This document shows, in pieces, positions 1 through 9,200 of a DNA stretch of 53,862 nucleotides. The stretch covers positions 1-53,862 of the forward strand of contig CAJAQT010000049.1 of NCBI GenBank assembly GCA_903944165.1, written 5' to 3'. The notes beneath the pieces were generated by a model. The model saw only the letters and a list, made by a program, of their open reading frames with translations, did not search any database and was not told where the DNA came from. Position numbers and translations under genes: made by a program. Position 1 is the stretch's first letter, and the number at the start of each line of letters is the position of its first letter. Origin of the DNA: an uncultured Methylococcaceae bacterium. Its GTDB lineage: Bacteria; Pseudomonadota; Gammaproteobacteria; Methylococcales; Methylomonadaceae.

Positions 1-2
1 CT

Positions 3-818
3 GTGGGTGCTACGCGTTTAAATATCATTGCTCAAGCTGCCCTCTTCCCAAACTCAGCAAGCTCAGCAGATGCCATTGTTTACCGCTATAAATCAGGTAC
101 CGTTTCATCAGCTACACCTGGTGTTGATGGCACTGTGTTAACTGGACAGGCAACCACGCTTCCAGTGGCTAGTCCAAACGATTTATCTGGCGATATCGTT
201 GGTGCTTTAGCTGGCGCAGCTTTTAACAATTTAGGCTTAGGTTTAGTCAGTCCAAATTTATTTGGTAACTGGGTTATTCCTAAGTTAGACAGCGGCAAAA
301 CTTTTGCTCGTGGTTATGCTGTTTATAATGGTCAAGCCATTACACCTGCATTACAAGAAGATGTGATCAGTACCACAGGAATTTCAGCATTCAAATTTAA
401 TGTACCTAAATTTCAACCCACCTCATGCGCTAAAAACCTGATTATTCGTGCAGCGGTAGCTAGCTGGTGTAAACGTGGTGGCGGTAAAGCCCATGATGCA
501 GCGCGTAAAGACGTATGGATTGGTACCGACACTGGCAGTAAGTTGTATAGCATGACCGGTGCTGATCATGGCATTATGCCAAACAGCCGTGAAACTTTAG
601 GGATGACTTCAAGCTCAATTACTGAACAAGGTAATGGCAAAAGCTTCTGGCCAGCCATGACTATTGTTCGTGATTTAACCAACAACCCTTTACCAGCAGC
701 CTGTAATGGTGAAAGCTATGATGTGGTTATTGAGCCAAGCGGAACTGATATTGATGCTAACTTAACGATTCCATCAGCTAAATTCCCACAAGGTGCCTCA
801 GGCGCTGTATTCGAATAA
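3..818 (+). CDS. C-terminal part of a hypothetical (probably exported) protein, truncated at window start
   Basis: ORF open at the window edge, followed by a rho-independent-like hairpin at 962-1000; no family recognised. Confidence 0.6.
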   Translation: MGATRLNIIAQAALFPNSASSADAIVYRYKSGTVSSATPGVDGTVLTGQATTLPVASPNDLSGDIVGALAGAAFNNLGLGLVSPNLFGNWVIPKLDSGKTFARGYAVYNGQAITPALQEDVISTTGISAFKFNVPKFQPTSCAKNLIIRAAVASWCKRGGGKAHDAARKDVWIGTDTGSKLYSMTGADHGIMPNSRETLGMTSSSITEQGNGKSFWPAMTIVRDLTNNPLPAACNGESYDVVIEPSGTDIDANLTIPSAKFPQGASGAVFE

Positions 819-961
819 AAAACAAGCAGACCTTGCTTGCATTACGGTGATAAAACGCAAATTTTTTCATATTTTGGGTAACTTTTAGTCAATTCATTTT
901 TCGTCAGAAAAATCTGATTTGACGGTTTAAACCTAATTAACGCATAGTCTTTGATTTTTTT

Positions 962-1000
962 AGAAGCCAAAAGGTATAGAAACAGCCTTTTGGCTTCTTT
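962..1000 (+). terminator. rho-independent-like terminator
   Basis: AGAAGCCAAAAGG ... CCTTTTGGCTTCT followed by TTT; 13-bp stem. Confidence 0.75.
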
Positions 1001-1010
1001 ATTTGGATGT

Positions 1011-1077
1011 CACTGCCTTAACTTAAGCCGTTTGTTATTCGACCCGCTCACCATGAACGGCTTAACTTAAGACAGTG
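1011..1077. repeat. long imperfect inverted repeat / hairpin
   Basis: CACTGCCTTAACTTAAGCCGTT (1011-1032) and AACGGCTTAACTTAAGACAGTG (1056-1077) are complementary at 20/22 positions, 23-nt loop. Confidence 0.8.
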
Positions 1078-1097
1078 CTAGAGGAGGTCGATAAAAT

Positions 1098-1850
1098 ATG
1101 CTCACTCAATACTTTTTTGCCCTGTACTTACTTTTTGTTGCGCCCTATGTTTTAGCAGATATGATAGAGATTAGCGCCGCTAAACAGCTGATCAAAGTAC
1201 ACGATACATCTTTGTACACCATTTTAAACACCATTCAACAGCACACTGGCATACAGCTTCATTATTCTGATATTCCTGATGTCACGCTTTCAGTAGCATG
1301 TCAAACCTCAGCACTATCAGAATTATTAAGCTGCTTATTAACACCTTATAGTAATTGGATAGTACGTTATTCTAAAGACGAGCTTATGCAAAAAAGCTCT
1401 GCTTTACCTGTTGAAATATGGTTAATAAACGCTACAGCCCCTGCATTAGCTTTCACTCCAATTCAAAAAATAGCAACACTTGCTGCGCCTATTAAGGTGC
1501 TTAGCCCATCAATTTTTGAAGGTACAGTCAACCAACGCCTTGAAGCACTTAGTCTCTTAGGAAAAAATACCTTGTCTAATGCAGATATTCATCAGACGCT
1601 CACGACCTTACTAAACGATGAAAATGCAGAAATAAGAGCACGATCATTACAAATCCTTGCTGAACAAAACGATGTACAGATCGCAGAATTTTTACACAAA
1701 GCATTAGAAGATAGTGATGTTTCAGTACGCTTAACAGCGGTAGATTATGCAGGTAAAGACGTGCAACTATTACAGCAGGCACTTAATGATCAAAATGCAA
1801 CCGTTCGTAGCTATGCAGAAATTAAATTAGAATATAGTTATATTCCTTAA
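1098..1850 (+). CDS. secreted HEAT-repeat protein with STN/secretin-like N-terminal domain
   Basis: Signal peptide-like N terminus; 'TILNTIQQHTGIQLHYSDIP..TLSVACQTSALSELLSCLL' resembles STN domains; C-terminal repeats 'NAEIRARSLQILAEQ', 'DVSVRLTAVDYAG', 'NATVRSYAEIKL' resemble HEAT repeats; RBS GAGGAGG. Confidence 0.6.
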   Translation: MLTQYFFALYLLFVAPYVLADMIEISAAKQLIKVHDTSLYTILNTIQQHTGIQLHYSDIPDVTLSVACQTSALSELLSCLLTPYSNWIVRYSKDELMQKSSALPVEIWLINATAPALAFTPIQKIATLAAPIKVLSPSIFEGTVNQRLEALSLLGKNTLSNADIHQTLTTLLNDENAEIRARSLQILAEQNDVQIAEFLHKALEDSDVSVRLTAVDYAGKDVQLLQQALNDQNATVRSYAEIKLEYSYIP

Positions 1851-1969
1851 CTATCAATACTCTATCTGCTTAATAAAACAATGCTGAGTGTCAATGATAT
1901 ATGTAGAAACAACTAACGAGTAAAATCGATAAGCTAAATTTTTTATTAACCTCCATTTTTATAAATAGT

Positions 1970-2419
1970 ATGAATGACTCAATTTTATCTTTAAAACAGG
2001 CCTTAATTATGTCAATGCTAATTAGCCTCTTCAGTAATAATGCAACTGCGCATGATTTAAGTGGGTCGCTTGGACAAGCGAGTTCAGCGGTAGATTTCTA
2101 TCAAATCCATTGTTTTGATGATGGCGCAGGTGCTAATGGGTATTTAGAAGCTGAGTTAAGAGATGAAACGCCTATTGCCGCCCCCTTAATTAGTATGCAA
2201 ATTAGTGTTGGGGAGCGTGTTTATAACACCACTGACGCTAAGGATGCAGATGCCGCGTATAGCCCAAGCTTACAAGTAGCGGGTAATGCTGATGAATATT
2301 ACTTAATAACAATTAATAAAACCGCAGCAGGCAAAGAAAATTATGCGGTATCGTACCATTGCCTGACGGCGGAAAATCAGCATACCGGCACGGAAATATT
2401 TCGTATTGCAGATCAATAA
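1970..2419 (+). CDS. small secreted protein, paralog 1 of 3
   Basis: Signal peptide; shares NTTD...YSP...NKTAAG...YHCLT pattern with the next two ORFs. Confidence 0.7.
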   Translation: MNDSILSLKQALIMSMLISLFSNNATAHDLSGSLGQASSAVDFYQIHCFDDGAGANGYLEAELRDETPIAAPLISMQISVGERVYNTTDAKDADAAYSPSLQVAGNADEYYLITINKTAAGKENYAVSYHCLTAENQHTGTEIFRIADQ

Positions 2420-2442
2420 TTAAGTTTACACAGGAACATTAA

Positions 2443-2883
2443 ATGAACAACTGTCACGCATACCTATTAACCACAGCATTTCTTACAAGTCTTAGCACAC
2501 CCTTACCAACACTGGCCGCGACCTTAACAGGCGCATTATTAGCCAATAGTAGCAGCACCGATTCTTATCACATTACCTGCGCCAGTAATAATAATGGTGT
2601 CACCGATAAGTTAAAAATCAGCGTAGTTGATTTAGCCCCAAACACCTTTCCTATAATAAGTGCTCAATTAATTCAGGGGATGTTGGCAGTTAATACGACT
2701 GATTCTAACGATAAAGATAAAAAATACAGCCCTGAAATTGCCCTGCAACAAGGTAATGCCCGTTACGAGGTGCGTATTAATAAAACCGCAGCAGGCATTG
2801 ACAGTTATTCTTTAAATTACCAATGCGTTACTAAACTAGGTAAACCTACCTCAGCAACTATTAACAGAATCCAAAATCAATAA
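2443..2883 (+). CDS. small secreted protein, paralog 2 of 3
   Basis: NTTDSNDKDKKYSP...INKTAAGIDSYSLNYQC aligned with neighbours. Confidence 0.7.
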   Translation: MNNCHAYLLTTAFLTSLSTPLPTLAATLTGALLANSSSTDSYHITCASNNNGVTDKLKISVVDLAPNTFPIISAQLIQGMLAVNTTDSNDKDKKYSPEIALQQGNARYEVRINKTAAGIDSYSLNYQCVTKLGKPTSATINRIQNQ

Positions 2884-2906
2884 CTCACTTTATTTTTATC
2901 TTATTT

Positions 2907-3350
2907 ATGCGTATTTATTCTGCTTTCTTTTTGCTTGCTATCAGTGGTTTTACACCGCTTACGTGGGCGCATGATGTAATAGGATCATTAAAAACGTCAG
3001 CCAGTGCGACTGATTATTATAAAGTCACTTGTTATGATGATGGCTCTGGTGCTACTGAACGCCTTGAAGTAAAAATCAAAGATGCCGCCCCTGTAGCACC
3101 GCCTTTGGTTAGTGTGCTAGTTAGTAAACAAATGGGCAAAAATTTCATCGTTAAAAATACCACCGACGGCTCAGATGGTAATGCAACATATAGTCCTGTG
3201 ATTAGCATCACTGGTGGTAATGGTGATTATTTTTTAGGCGTAAATAAATCCTCACAACTAGCTGAAAATTATCAGTTACAACTCCATTGCTTAACGCGTG
3301 AGGGGCAACACACAGGAATACAAGAGCCATTACTTATTCAAAATCAATAA
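2907..3350 (+). CDS. small secreted protein, paralog 3 of 3
   Basis: NTTDGSDGNATYSP...VNKSSQLAENYQLQLHCLT aligned with neighbours. Confidence 0.7.
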   Translation: MRIYSAFFLLAISGFTPLTWAHDVIGSLKTSASATDYYKVTCYDDGSGATERLEVKIKDAAPVAPPLVSVLVSKQMGKNFIVKNTTDGSDGNATYSPVISITGGNGDYFLGVNKSSQLAENYQLQLHCLTREGQHTGIQEPLLIQNQ

Positions 3351-3437
3351 ACCTACTGGTGCAGATTTATCATGTGGGCATTGGCATAACGCACCTTTAA
3401 AACGTTTTATTCAAATAACAATAACAATAATAAATTA

Positions 3438-3941
3438 ATGAAAAATTTTATCTTCTCATGTTTTTTAAGCGCATTCGTTATCATTAGCTGTCAACAAACG
3501 GTCTGGGCTGACAAAAGCCCTCAGCCCATGCCTAATTGTGCGTTACTTTTAGCCAATCAATCCGCTAATATTCAGCTCAAAGAGCATCTTGGCAAAGTGC
3601 TGTATGTGGACTTTTGGGCATCGTGGTGTGGTCCGTGTGTTAAATCATTTGCTTTTTTAAATCAGCTTAATGATGAGTTTAAGCCTCAGGGTTTGGACAT
3701 TATTGGTGTCAATTTAGATGAAAATTTTTCTGAAGCCCAAGCTTTTTTAGATAAATACCCCGCTAACTTCACTATCGCAACCGATCAGACTCAACAATGT
3801 GCCACTGAATTCCATGTAAAAGCTATGCCCTCCTCATATTTAATTGATAAAAAAGGAAATATCAGGCATGTTCATCTTGGTTTTAGAGCGGATGAAGCTT
3901 CCAAAATTAACGCCTTGATTCGCCAATTACTTGCTGAATAA
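3438..3941 (+). CDS. TlpA/ResA-type thioredoxin-fold protein
   Basis: Signal peptide, 'LYVDFWASWCGPCVKSF' active site, 'AMPSSYLIDKKGNI'. Confidence 0.9.
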   Translation: MKNFIFSCFLSAFVIISCQQTVWADKSPQPMPNCALLLANQSANIQLKEHLGKVLYVDFWASWCGPCVKSFAFLNQLNDEFKPQGLDIIGVNLDENFSEAQAFLDKYPANFTIATDQTQQCATEFHVKAMPSSYLIDKKGNIRHVHLGFRADEASKINALIRQLLAE

Positions 3942-4083
3942 GCTAATAAAATACTGATAATTATGTAGTCCCCCCTTTTTCAAAGGGCGAAGTGAATCGT
4001 TACAAATACCGCCCTATTTACGTTGAAAAGTGCGCTGAGTGCGCATTATTCCTTACCTTAACCGTCCACCTTGTACGATTTAA

Positions 4084-4338
4084 ATGCTCAACCATTCGCC
4101 ATTAATTATTGCTTTAAAAATAATCAAGAATTACACAGGTTATTTTTTATTCTCCTTAAGCGTTTTGTTATCAGGGTGTGCCTCTGTTTCACCTTGGCAA
4201 CGCGGCATTCTTGCCAAACCTGAAATGCAATTATCAACCCAGCCTGTGCAAGCATTATTTTATGAGCATGCCTATGGCAGTAGAGAAGCTGCCTCGGGTA
4301 GTAGTGCAGGCAGTGGAGGTGGTTGTGGCTGTTATTAA
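4084..4338 (+). CDS. DUF4266-type small lipoprotein
   Basis: Lipobox LLSGCAS; 'VSPWQRGILAKPEMQ'; 'HAYGSREAASG...GGGCGCY' C terminus. Confidence 0.85.
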   Translation: MLNHSPLIIALKIIKNYTGYFLFSLSVLLSGCASVSPWQRGILAKPEMQLSTQPVQALFYEHAYGSREAASGSSAGSGGGCGCY

Positions 4339-6910
4339 AAAAAAATCACCACACTCCGCTTTACATGCGCTCACCTTTGCCGCCTTAGCCTTGCCAGGCA
4401 TAATGGCTGCCCCCGTGTGTGCAGAAAATAACGACGTTGATTTTCAATATGGACATTATCAGGAAGGTAAACGAAATCTATTTTCAGTAAAAAACGATAA
4501 AAACCCTATCGAAGTTGAAAGTCTTTTTGGCAAAGCTACCTTTAGTTTAACTGACCGTGTTAACTTTACCGCGCATTACAGCCAAGATACGTGGTCAGGC
4601 GCTACGCCTATTAGTACCGCACCACTCGCAGCACAAAGTAATCGCGCCTATCTTGCTGATACCGCCTCGGGGCAGACCATAACAGCGGGGGCTTCACCCT
4701 ATTTAAATACCCAACTATTAGTGACGAAAAAATTTGTCCCCTTACAACAAAACGACGTTGGCAAGGTAGTGGGAAAAGAGCCACAAATAGTTCATATTAT
4801 GTCCATGGCCTCACCAGAAACGCGCAAGCAAGGAGATTTTAATTTAGGCTATGAGTGGGACGAATCGGCAATCACTGTTGGCGGTGGCTTGTCTTTAGAA
4901 AATGATTATGAGTCCAGATTTGGTAATGTCATAACACGCTGGGATTTTAATCAAAAACGCACGACCGTTAATCTTGGTCTGAGCTATACCAATAGCGACA
5001 CCTCAGCAATACTCGACCACGATGCTTCGCCGTATATTACAAAAGATTATTTTGCTGGACAGCTTATCCAAACGGGTGCATTAAAAATTATGCAGGGTAA
5101 TCGGCAAGACTGGAGCAGCACCGTAAGTCTTACTCAAATCATTAATAAATATGCGTTATTTGAAACCAGTGCAGGGTATACCCAAAGCACGGGGTATTTA
5201 GAAAATCCCTATAAAGTCATGACGATCATGTTTGTTGATCCCGAACAAACAACTCAACGCTTAACGGGCAATCTACACGCTTTTTTAGAACAACGTCCTG
5301 AGCAACGAAATCAATTTACATTGGGGGGGAAATTTATTCAGCACATTGGTTTTGCTGATGCAGCAATGCATTTGGAGTATCGATTTTTTCATGATGATTG
5401 GGGCATTGCAGCGCATACATTTGGTGCTGAGTGGGTTCAGCCCATCACGAGCAACTGGGTTATTACACCCAAGATTCGTTATTACTCACAAGATGCGGCA
5501 GACTTTTATCAAGCTTATGTATTGTCTAAACAGGCTTATAGCAAAACTCAGTATGACCCTGCCACCGGAAAATTTAACCTAATACCTTACGACCCAAGTC
5601 AATTACCTAACAATTTCTCCAGTGACCAGCGACTGTCCGCGTATGGCGCCATTAGCGGTGGCCTCAGTATCAGTAAACGCTTTTCAAAAGCCATTAGCCT
5701 TGAGGCGGGCGTTGAATATTATCAGCATGCAGGTTCTTTAAAAATAGGCGGAGGCGGTGAAGGTAATTACAGCGATTTTGATTCGTTTATGGCAAATGCA
5801 GCCTTAAAAGTAAATTTAGCCAACCTAGATAGTCGCGCATTTAATGTTCATTCCGAACATCAACATCATCACCAACATCAGGCACACAGCCATAACCATG
5901 CGCCAGCGGGGGTTATGTTCGATCATCTACTTACTGACGCCGGTAGCTGGATGATAGGGTATCGCTTTATGCATGATGAACAAGGTGGGGCTATGCTGCA
6001 CGGCACACACAGCACTACTGATCACACTATTGTAACAACTGGCTGTGGCACTGGTAGCGAGGGTTGTCGTTTAACACCAACGGTTATGGATATGAGTATG
6101 CACATGTTGGATATAATGTACGCTCCCCTGCCCGGACTTACTTTAATGCTGATGCCACAATTTATGGATATGGCGATGAATTTACGCAACTTAACTGGCG
6201 CGCCGCCTATTCCTGTTGGTGGTCATGTGCATTCAGGTACAGGGCATGCAACAGGCGGCATTGGCGATACGGGCATGTATGCCTTGATTAAAGCACTTGA
6301 TCTTACTCATCATCATGTGCATTTTGGACTTGGACTCAGTGCTCCCACTGGCGATGTCGATATTCAGTTAAGACGCGCTCATCAACAAGATGAAGGTTTT
6401 ATTCATTATGGTATGCAATTAGGCAGTGGTACATGGGATTTCAAACCCAGCCTTACCTATACGGGACAACACGAACAATGGTCTTGGGGCGCGCAATTTT
6501 CAAGTACCCAGCGTCTTGAAGATAAAGGCAGCACTGGCTATGCCTTAGGTGATGTATGGCAAACGACAGCGTGGGGTAGCTATCAACTTAGCCCTGGCTG
6601 GTCAGCCTCTATTCGTGGCGTGCATACTAATCAGCAGGCAATTACTGGACAATTTACTGACTTACAGGGCGTCGTTAATGGCGTTTTGTTAGACAATGTC
6701 AATCAACGCTCAGGCCCAATGGATTTTGCTAAAAATTATGGCGGACGCTTTTGGGATATTGGTTTTGGCGTTAATTACATGGTGTCAGAAGGTGATTTCT
6801 CAGGAAATTCAATGGGGGTTGAATGGTTACAACCGCTCAGTACTGACGTCAATGGCGTGCAACTTGATCGCCAAGGTGCGCTTTCTGCCACCTGGGGCTT
6901 AGCTTTTTAA
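4319..6910 (+). CDS. DUF3570 outer-membrane-type barrel fused to His/Met-rich transporter-like barrel
   Basis: GTG at 4319 (or 4325) is a more plausible start than 4178, overlapping the DUF4266 stop; 'DVDFQYGHYQEGKRN..VNFTAHYSQDTWSGATPIS' DUF3570-like; C-terminal 'HQHHHQHQAHSHNH..MDMSMHMLDIMYAPLPGLTLMLMPQFMDMAMN' barrel. Confidence 0.8.
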   Translation: MVVAVIKKKSPHSALHALTFAALALPGIMAAPVCAENNDVDFQYGHYQEGKRNLFSVKNDKNPIEVESLFGKATFSLTDRVNFTAHYSQDTWSGATPISTAPLAAQSNRAYLADTASGQTITAGASPYLNTQLLVTKKFVPLQQNDVGKVVGKEPQIVHIMSMASPETRKQGDFNLGYEWDESAITVGGGLSLENDYESRFGNVITRWDFNQKRTTVNLGLSYTNSDTSAILDHDASPYITKDYFAGQLIQTGALKIMQGNRQDWSSTVSLTQIINKYALFETSAGYTQSTGYLENPYKVMTIMFVDPEQTTQRLTGNLHAFLEQRPEQRNQFTLGGKFIQHIGFADAAMHLEYRFFHDDWGIAAHTFGAEWVQPITSNWVITPKIRYYSQDAADFYQAYVLSKQAYSKTQYDPATGKFNLIPYDPSQLPNNFSSDQRLSAYGAISGGLSISKRFSKAISLEAGVEYYQHAGSLKIGGGGEGNYSDFDSFMANAALKVNLANLDSRAFNVHSEHQHHHQHQAHSHNHAPAGVMFDHLLTDAGSWMIGYRFMHDEQGGAMLHGTHSTTDHTIVTTGCGTGSEGCRLTPTVMDMSMHMLDIMYAPLPGLTLMLMPQFMDMAMNLRNLTGAPPIPVGGHVHSGTGHATGGIGDTGMYALIKALDLTHHHVHFGLGLSAPTGDVDIQLRRAHQQDEGFIHYGMQLGSGTWDFKPSLTYTGQHEQWSWGAQFSSTQRLEDKGSTGYALGDVWQTTAWGSYQLSPGWSASIRGVHTNQQAITGQFTDLQGVVNGVLLDNVNQRSGPMDFAKNYGGRFWDIGFGVNYMVSEGDFSGNSMGVEWLQPLSTDVNGVQLDRQGALSATWGLAF

Positions 6911-6950
6911 GTAGATGCGTGTTAAATAGACGCTATTTTAAATAGGTAAC

Positions 6951-7856
6951 ATGATTTATTTTCACGCACCTTTCACTGCAATGGGCACTCCTTGTGAACT
7001 GCAATTATTTGCCAAACATCATGCCCAAGCCAAACGTGTTGCGAAAACCGTAATCATTGATATCAAACGCTTAGAAAAAAGATATTCTCGTTACAAAACA
7101 GATAGCTTATTAGCAAAAATTAATCGAGTTGCGTGCATAGGCGGAAAGCTTTCTGTTGATGCCGAAACCGCAGGCCTATTAAATTATGCAGAAACTTGTT
7201 ATCAACAAAGCGACGGACTTTTTGATATTACCTCTGGGTTATTACGCACATTATGGCGAACTGATCAAACAACCTTGCCTGAAGCTCACCAACTTGCCGC
7301 ATTATTAACCCATATCGGTTGGGATAAAGTGCATTGGCAAAATCCTGTATTACGCTTTTTAGTGCCAGGAATGGAGCTTGATTTTGGCGGGATAGTAAAA
7401 GAATATGCGGTAGATAGAGCGGCTGAACTCTGTAAAAAAGCGGGGGTTACGCAAGGTGTTATTAACTTAGGTGGCGATATACGGGTAATTGGCCCTAGAG
7501 ACGATGGTCAGGCTTGGACTATTGGCATTCGACATCCACGATATCCTGAGCAACTATTGCACACCGTAGCAATGCATCAAGGCGCATTAGCAAGTAGTGG
7601 TGATTACGAACGCTGCTTGATGATTAATGGCAAGCGTTACGGTCATGTAATTAATCCAAAAACAGGCTGGCCCGTCAATTATTTAGCCTCTGTAAGTGTT
7701 ATGGCAGAGCTGTGTGTCGTGGCGGGCAGTGCTTCCACGATGGCCATGTTAAAAGAAGAGCAAGGCGTCGCTTGGTTAAACCATTTAGGCCTGCCCTATT
7801 CGTGGGTAGATGTACAAGGCAATGCCGGCGGCACCTTACTTGCTCAGTCGCCTTAA
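6951..7856 (+). CDS. apbE: FAD:protein FMN transferase (ApbE family)
   Basis: 'FTAMGTPCELQLFA', 'DFGGIVKEYAVDRAAE', 'GVINLGGDIRVIG', 'YGHVINPKTGWPV'. Confidence 0.92.
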   Translation: MIYFHAPFTAMGTPCELQLFAKHHAQAKRVAKTVIIDIKRLEKRYSRYKTDSLLAKINRVACIGGKLSVDAETAGLLNYAETCYQQSDGLFDITSGLLRTLWRTDQTTLPEAHQLAALLTHIGWDKVHWQNPVLRFLVPGMELDFGGIVKEYAVDRAAELCKKAGVTQGVINLGGDIRVIGPRDDGQAWTIGIRHPRYPEQLLHTVAMHQGALASSGDYERCLMINGKRYGHVINPKTGWPVNYLASVSVMAELCVVAGSASTMAMLKEEQGVAWLNHLGLPYSWVDVQGNAGGTLLAQSP

Positions 7857-7893
7857 GCGGTACAGTGTGTTTGCATGCTTTGCCGCTGCGCAT

Positions 7894-7937
7894 AAAAAAG
7901 CCTTCTGCATCGGTAACAATGCAGAAGGCTTAAGGCT
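7894..7937. terminator. bidirectional terminator between convergent apbE and sodB
   Basis: AGCCTTCTGCAT / ATGCAGAAGGCT perfect 12-bp stem, A-run on the left side. Confidence 0.85.
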
Positions 7938-7945
7938 TTAATTAC

Positions 7946-8527
7946 TTACGCTTGAAAGTTTGCGGTTGCAAATTCCCAATTTACCAACGCCCAAAATGCT
8001 TCTAAATACGCAGGACGTGCATTACGATAATCGATGTAATACGCATGTTCCCAAACATCACAAGTTAACAATGGTGTTTGACCAGTGGTTAATGGACATG
8101 CTGCATTGCTGGTACTCACTAACGCTAAACTGCCGTCAGCATTTTTAACCAACCATGCCCAACCAGAACCAAAGGTAGTCACTGCACATTTGGTGAAGTC
8201 TTCTTTAAATTTTTCAAATGAACCAAACGTTGCAGTAATTGCTTCTGCTAACGCACCCGTAGGTTCGCCACCTGCATCAGGGGCTAAACAATGCCAATAA
8301 AACGTGTGATTCCATACTTGTGCTGCATTATTGAAAATACCGCCCGAAGATTTCATAATAATTTCTTCAAGTGATAAGCCTTCAAACTCAGTTCCAGGAA
8401 CTAAGTTGTTAAGGTTAGTCACATAAGTTTGATGATGTTTACCATAGTGATATTCCAATGTTTCTTCTGAAATATAAGGGACCAATCTATTTTTACCGTA
8501 AGGTAATACAGGAAGTTCGAACGCCAT
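7946..8527 (-). CDS. sodB: superoxide dismutase [Fe]
   Basis: '[15 protein letters not shown]', '[17 protein letters not shown]', '[23 protein letters not shown]'. Confidence 0.95.
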   Translation of the reverse strand: MAFELPVLPYGKNRLVPYISEETLEYHYGKHHQTYVTNLNNLVPGTEFEGLSLEEIIMKSSGGIFNNAAQVWNHTFYWHCLAPDAGGEPTGALAEAITATFGSFEKFKEDFTKCAVTTFGSGWAWLVKNADGSLALVSTSNAACPLTTGQTPLLTCDVWEHAYYIDYRNARPAYLEAFWALVNWEFATANFQA

Positions 8528-8687
8528 TTGAGTATCCTAAATGAAAATATATGTTAAATAAAAACCTATCAATCTACTACACAATTACTTTAGCACTGCT
8601 CAAGAATTAAATAAAGCCAGACTTTAAAGTAAACTATGTGTCACCACACTAAGCTTTTAACCTTACTACATTTGCTGAATTATACTT

Positions 8688-9161
8688 ATGGCTATTGAAA
8701 TCGAACATAAATTTTTACTTGCAAATAATGCTTGGCGCCTTCACATCGATCATTCTGTTAGTTATCGACAAGGTTATTTAAGCACAGCACCAACCAGTTC
8801 TATGCGCGTTAGAACCAGCGACACACAAGCATGGCTAAATATAAAAAGTGCCACAATAGGCACACAACGTCATGAATTTGAATATGAAATCCCTTTGTCC
8901 GATGCCAACACGTTGCTGCACGAATTATGCACTAAACCGTTAATAGAAAAAGTTCGCCATTGTGTGTATGCACATGGGAAGCTCTGGGAAATTGACGAGT
9001 TCTCTGGGGCAAATGCCGGCTTACTGGTTGCAGAAATTGAATTAAATTATCTGGATGAAATCTTTATCAAACCCGACTGGGTGGGCGAAGAAGTCACCTA
9101 TGACCCACGCTATTACAATAATAATCTTGCCACGTTGCCCTATTCAGAATGGGCGCGTTAA
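8688..9161 (+). CDS. CYTH domain-containing protein
   Basis: 'MAIEIEHKFLL', 'YRQGYLS', 'RVRTSDTQAWLNIKS', 'VAEIELNY'. Confidence 0.88.
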   Translation: MAIEIEHKFLLANNAWRLHIDHSVSYRQGYLSTAPTSSMRVRTSDTQAWLNIKSATIGTQRHEFEYEIPLSDANTLLHELCTKPLIEKVRHCVYAHGKLWEIDEFSGANAGLLVAEIELNYLDEIFIKPDWVGEEVTYDPRYYNNNLATLPYSEWAR

Positions 9162-9200
9162 AGCGCGTGTAAAAACGCTTACTTAAACCGCGATAACGCT

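Noticed and set aside
4178-4318. N-terminal extension of the DUF3570 ORF (start at 4178)
   Set aside because: It overlaps the DUF4266 coding sequence almost entirely and encodes no signal peptide; GTG at 4319/4325 gives a proper signal sequence.
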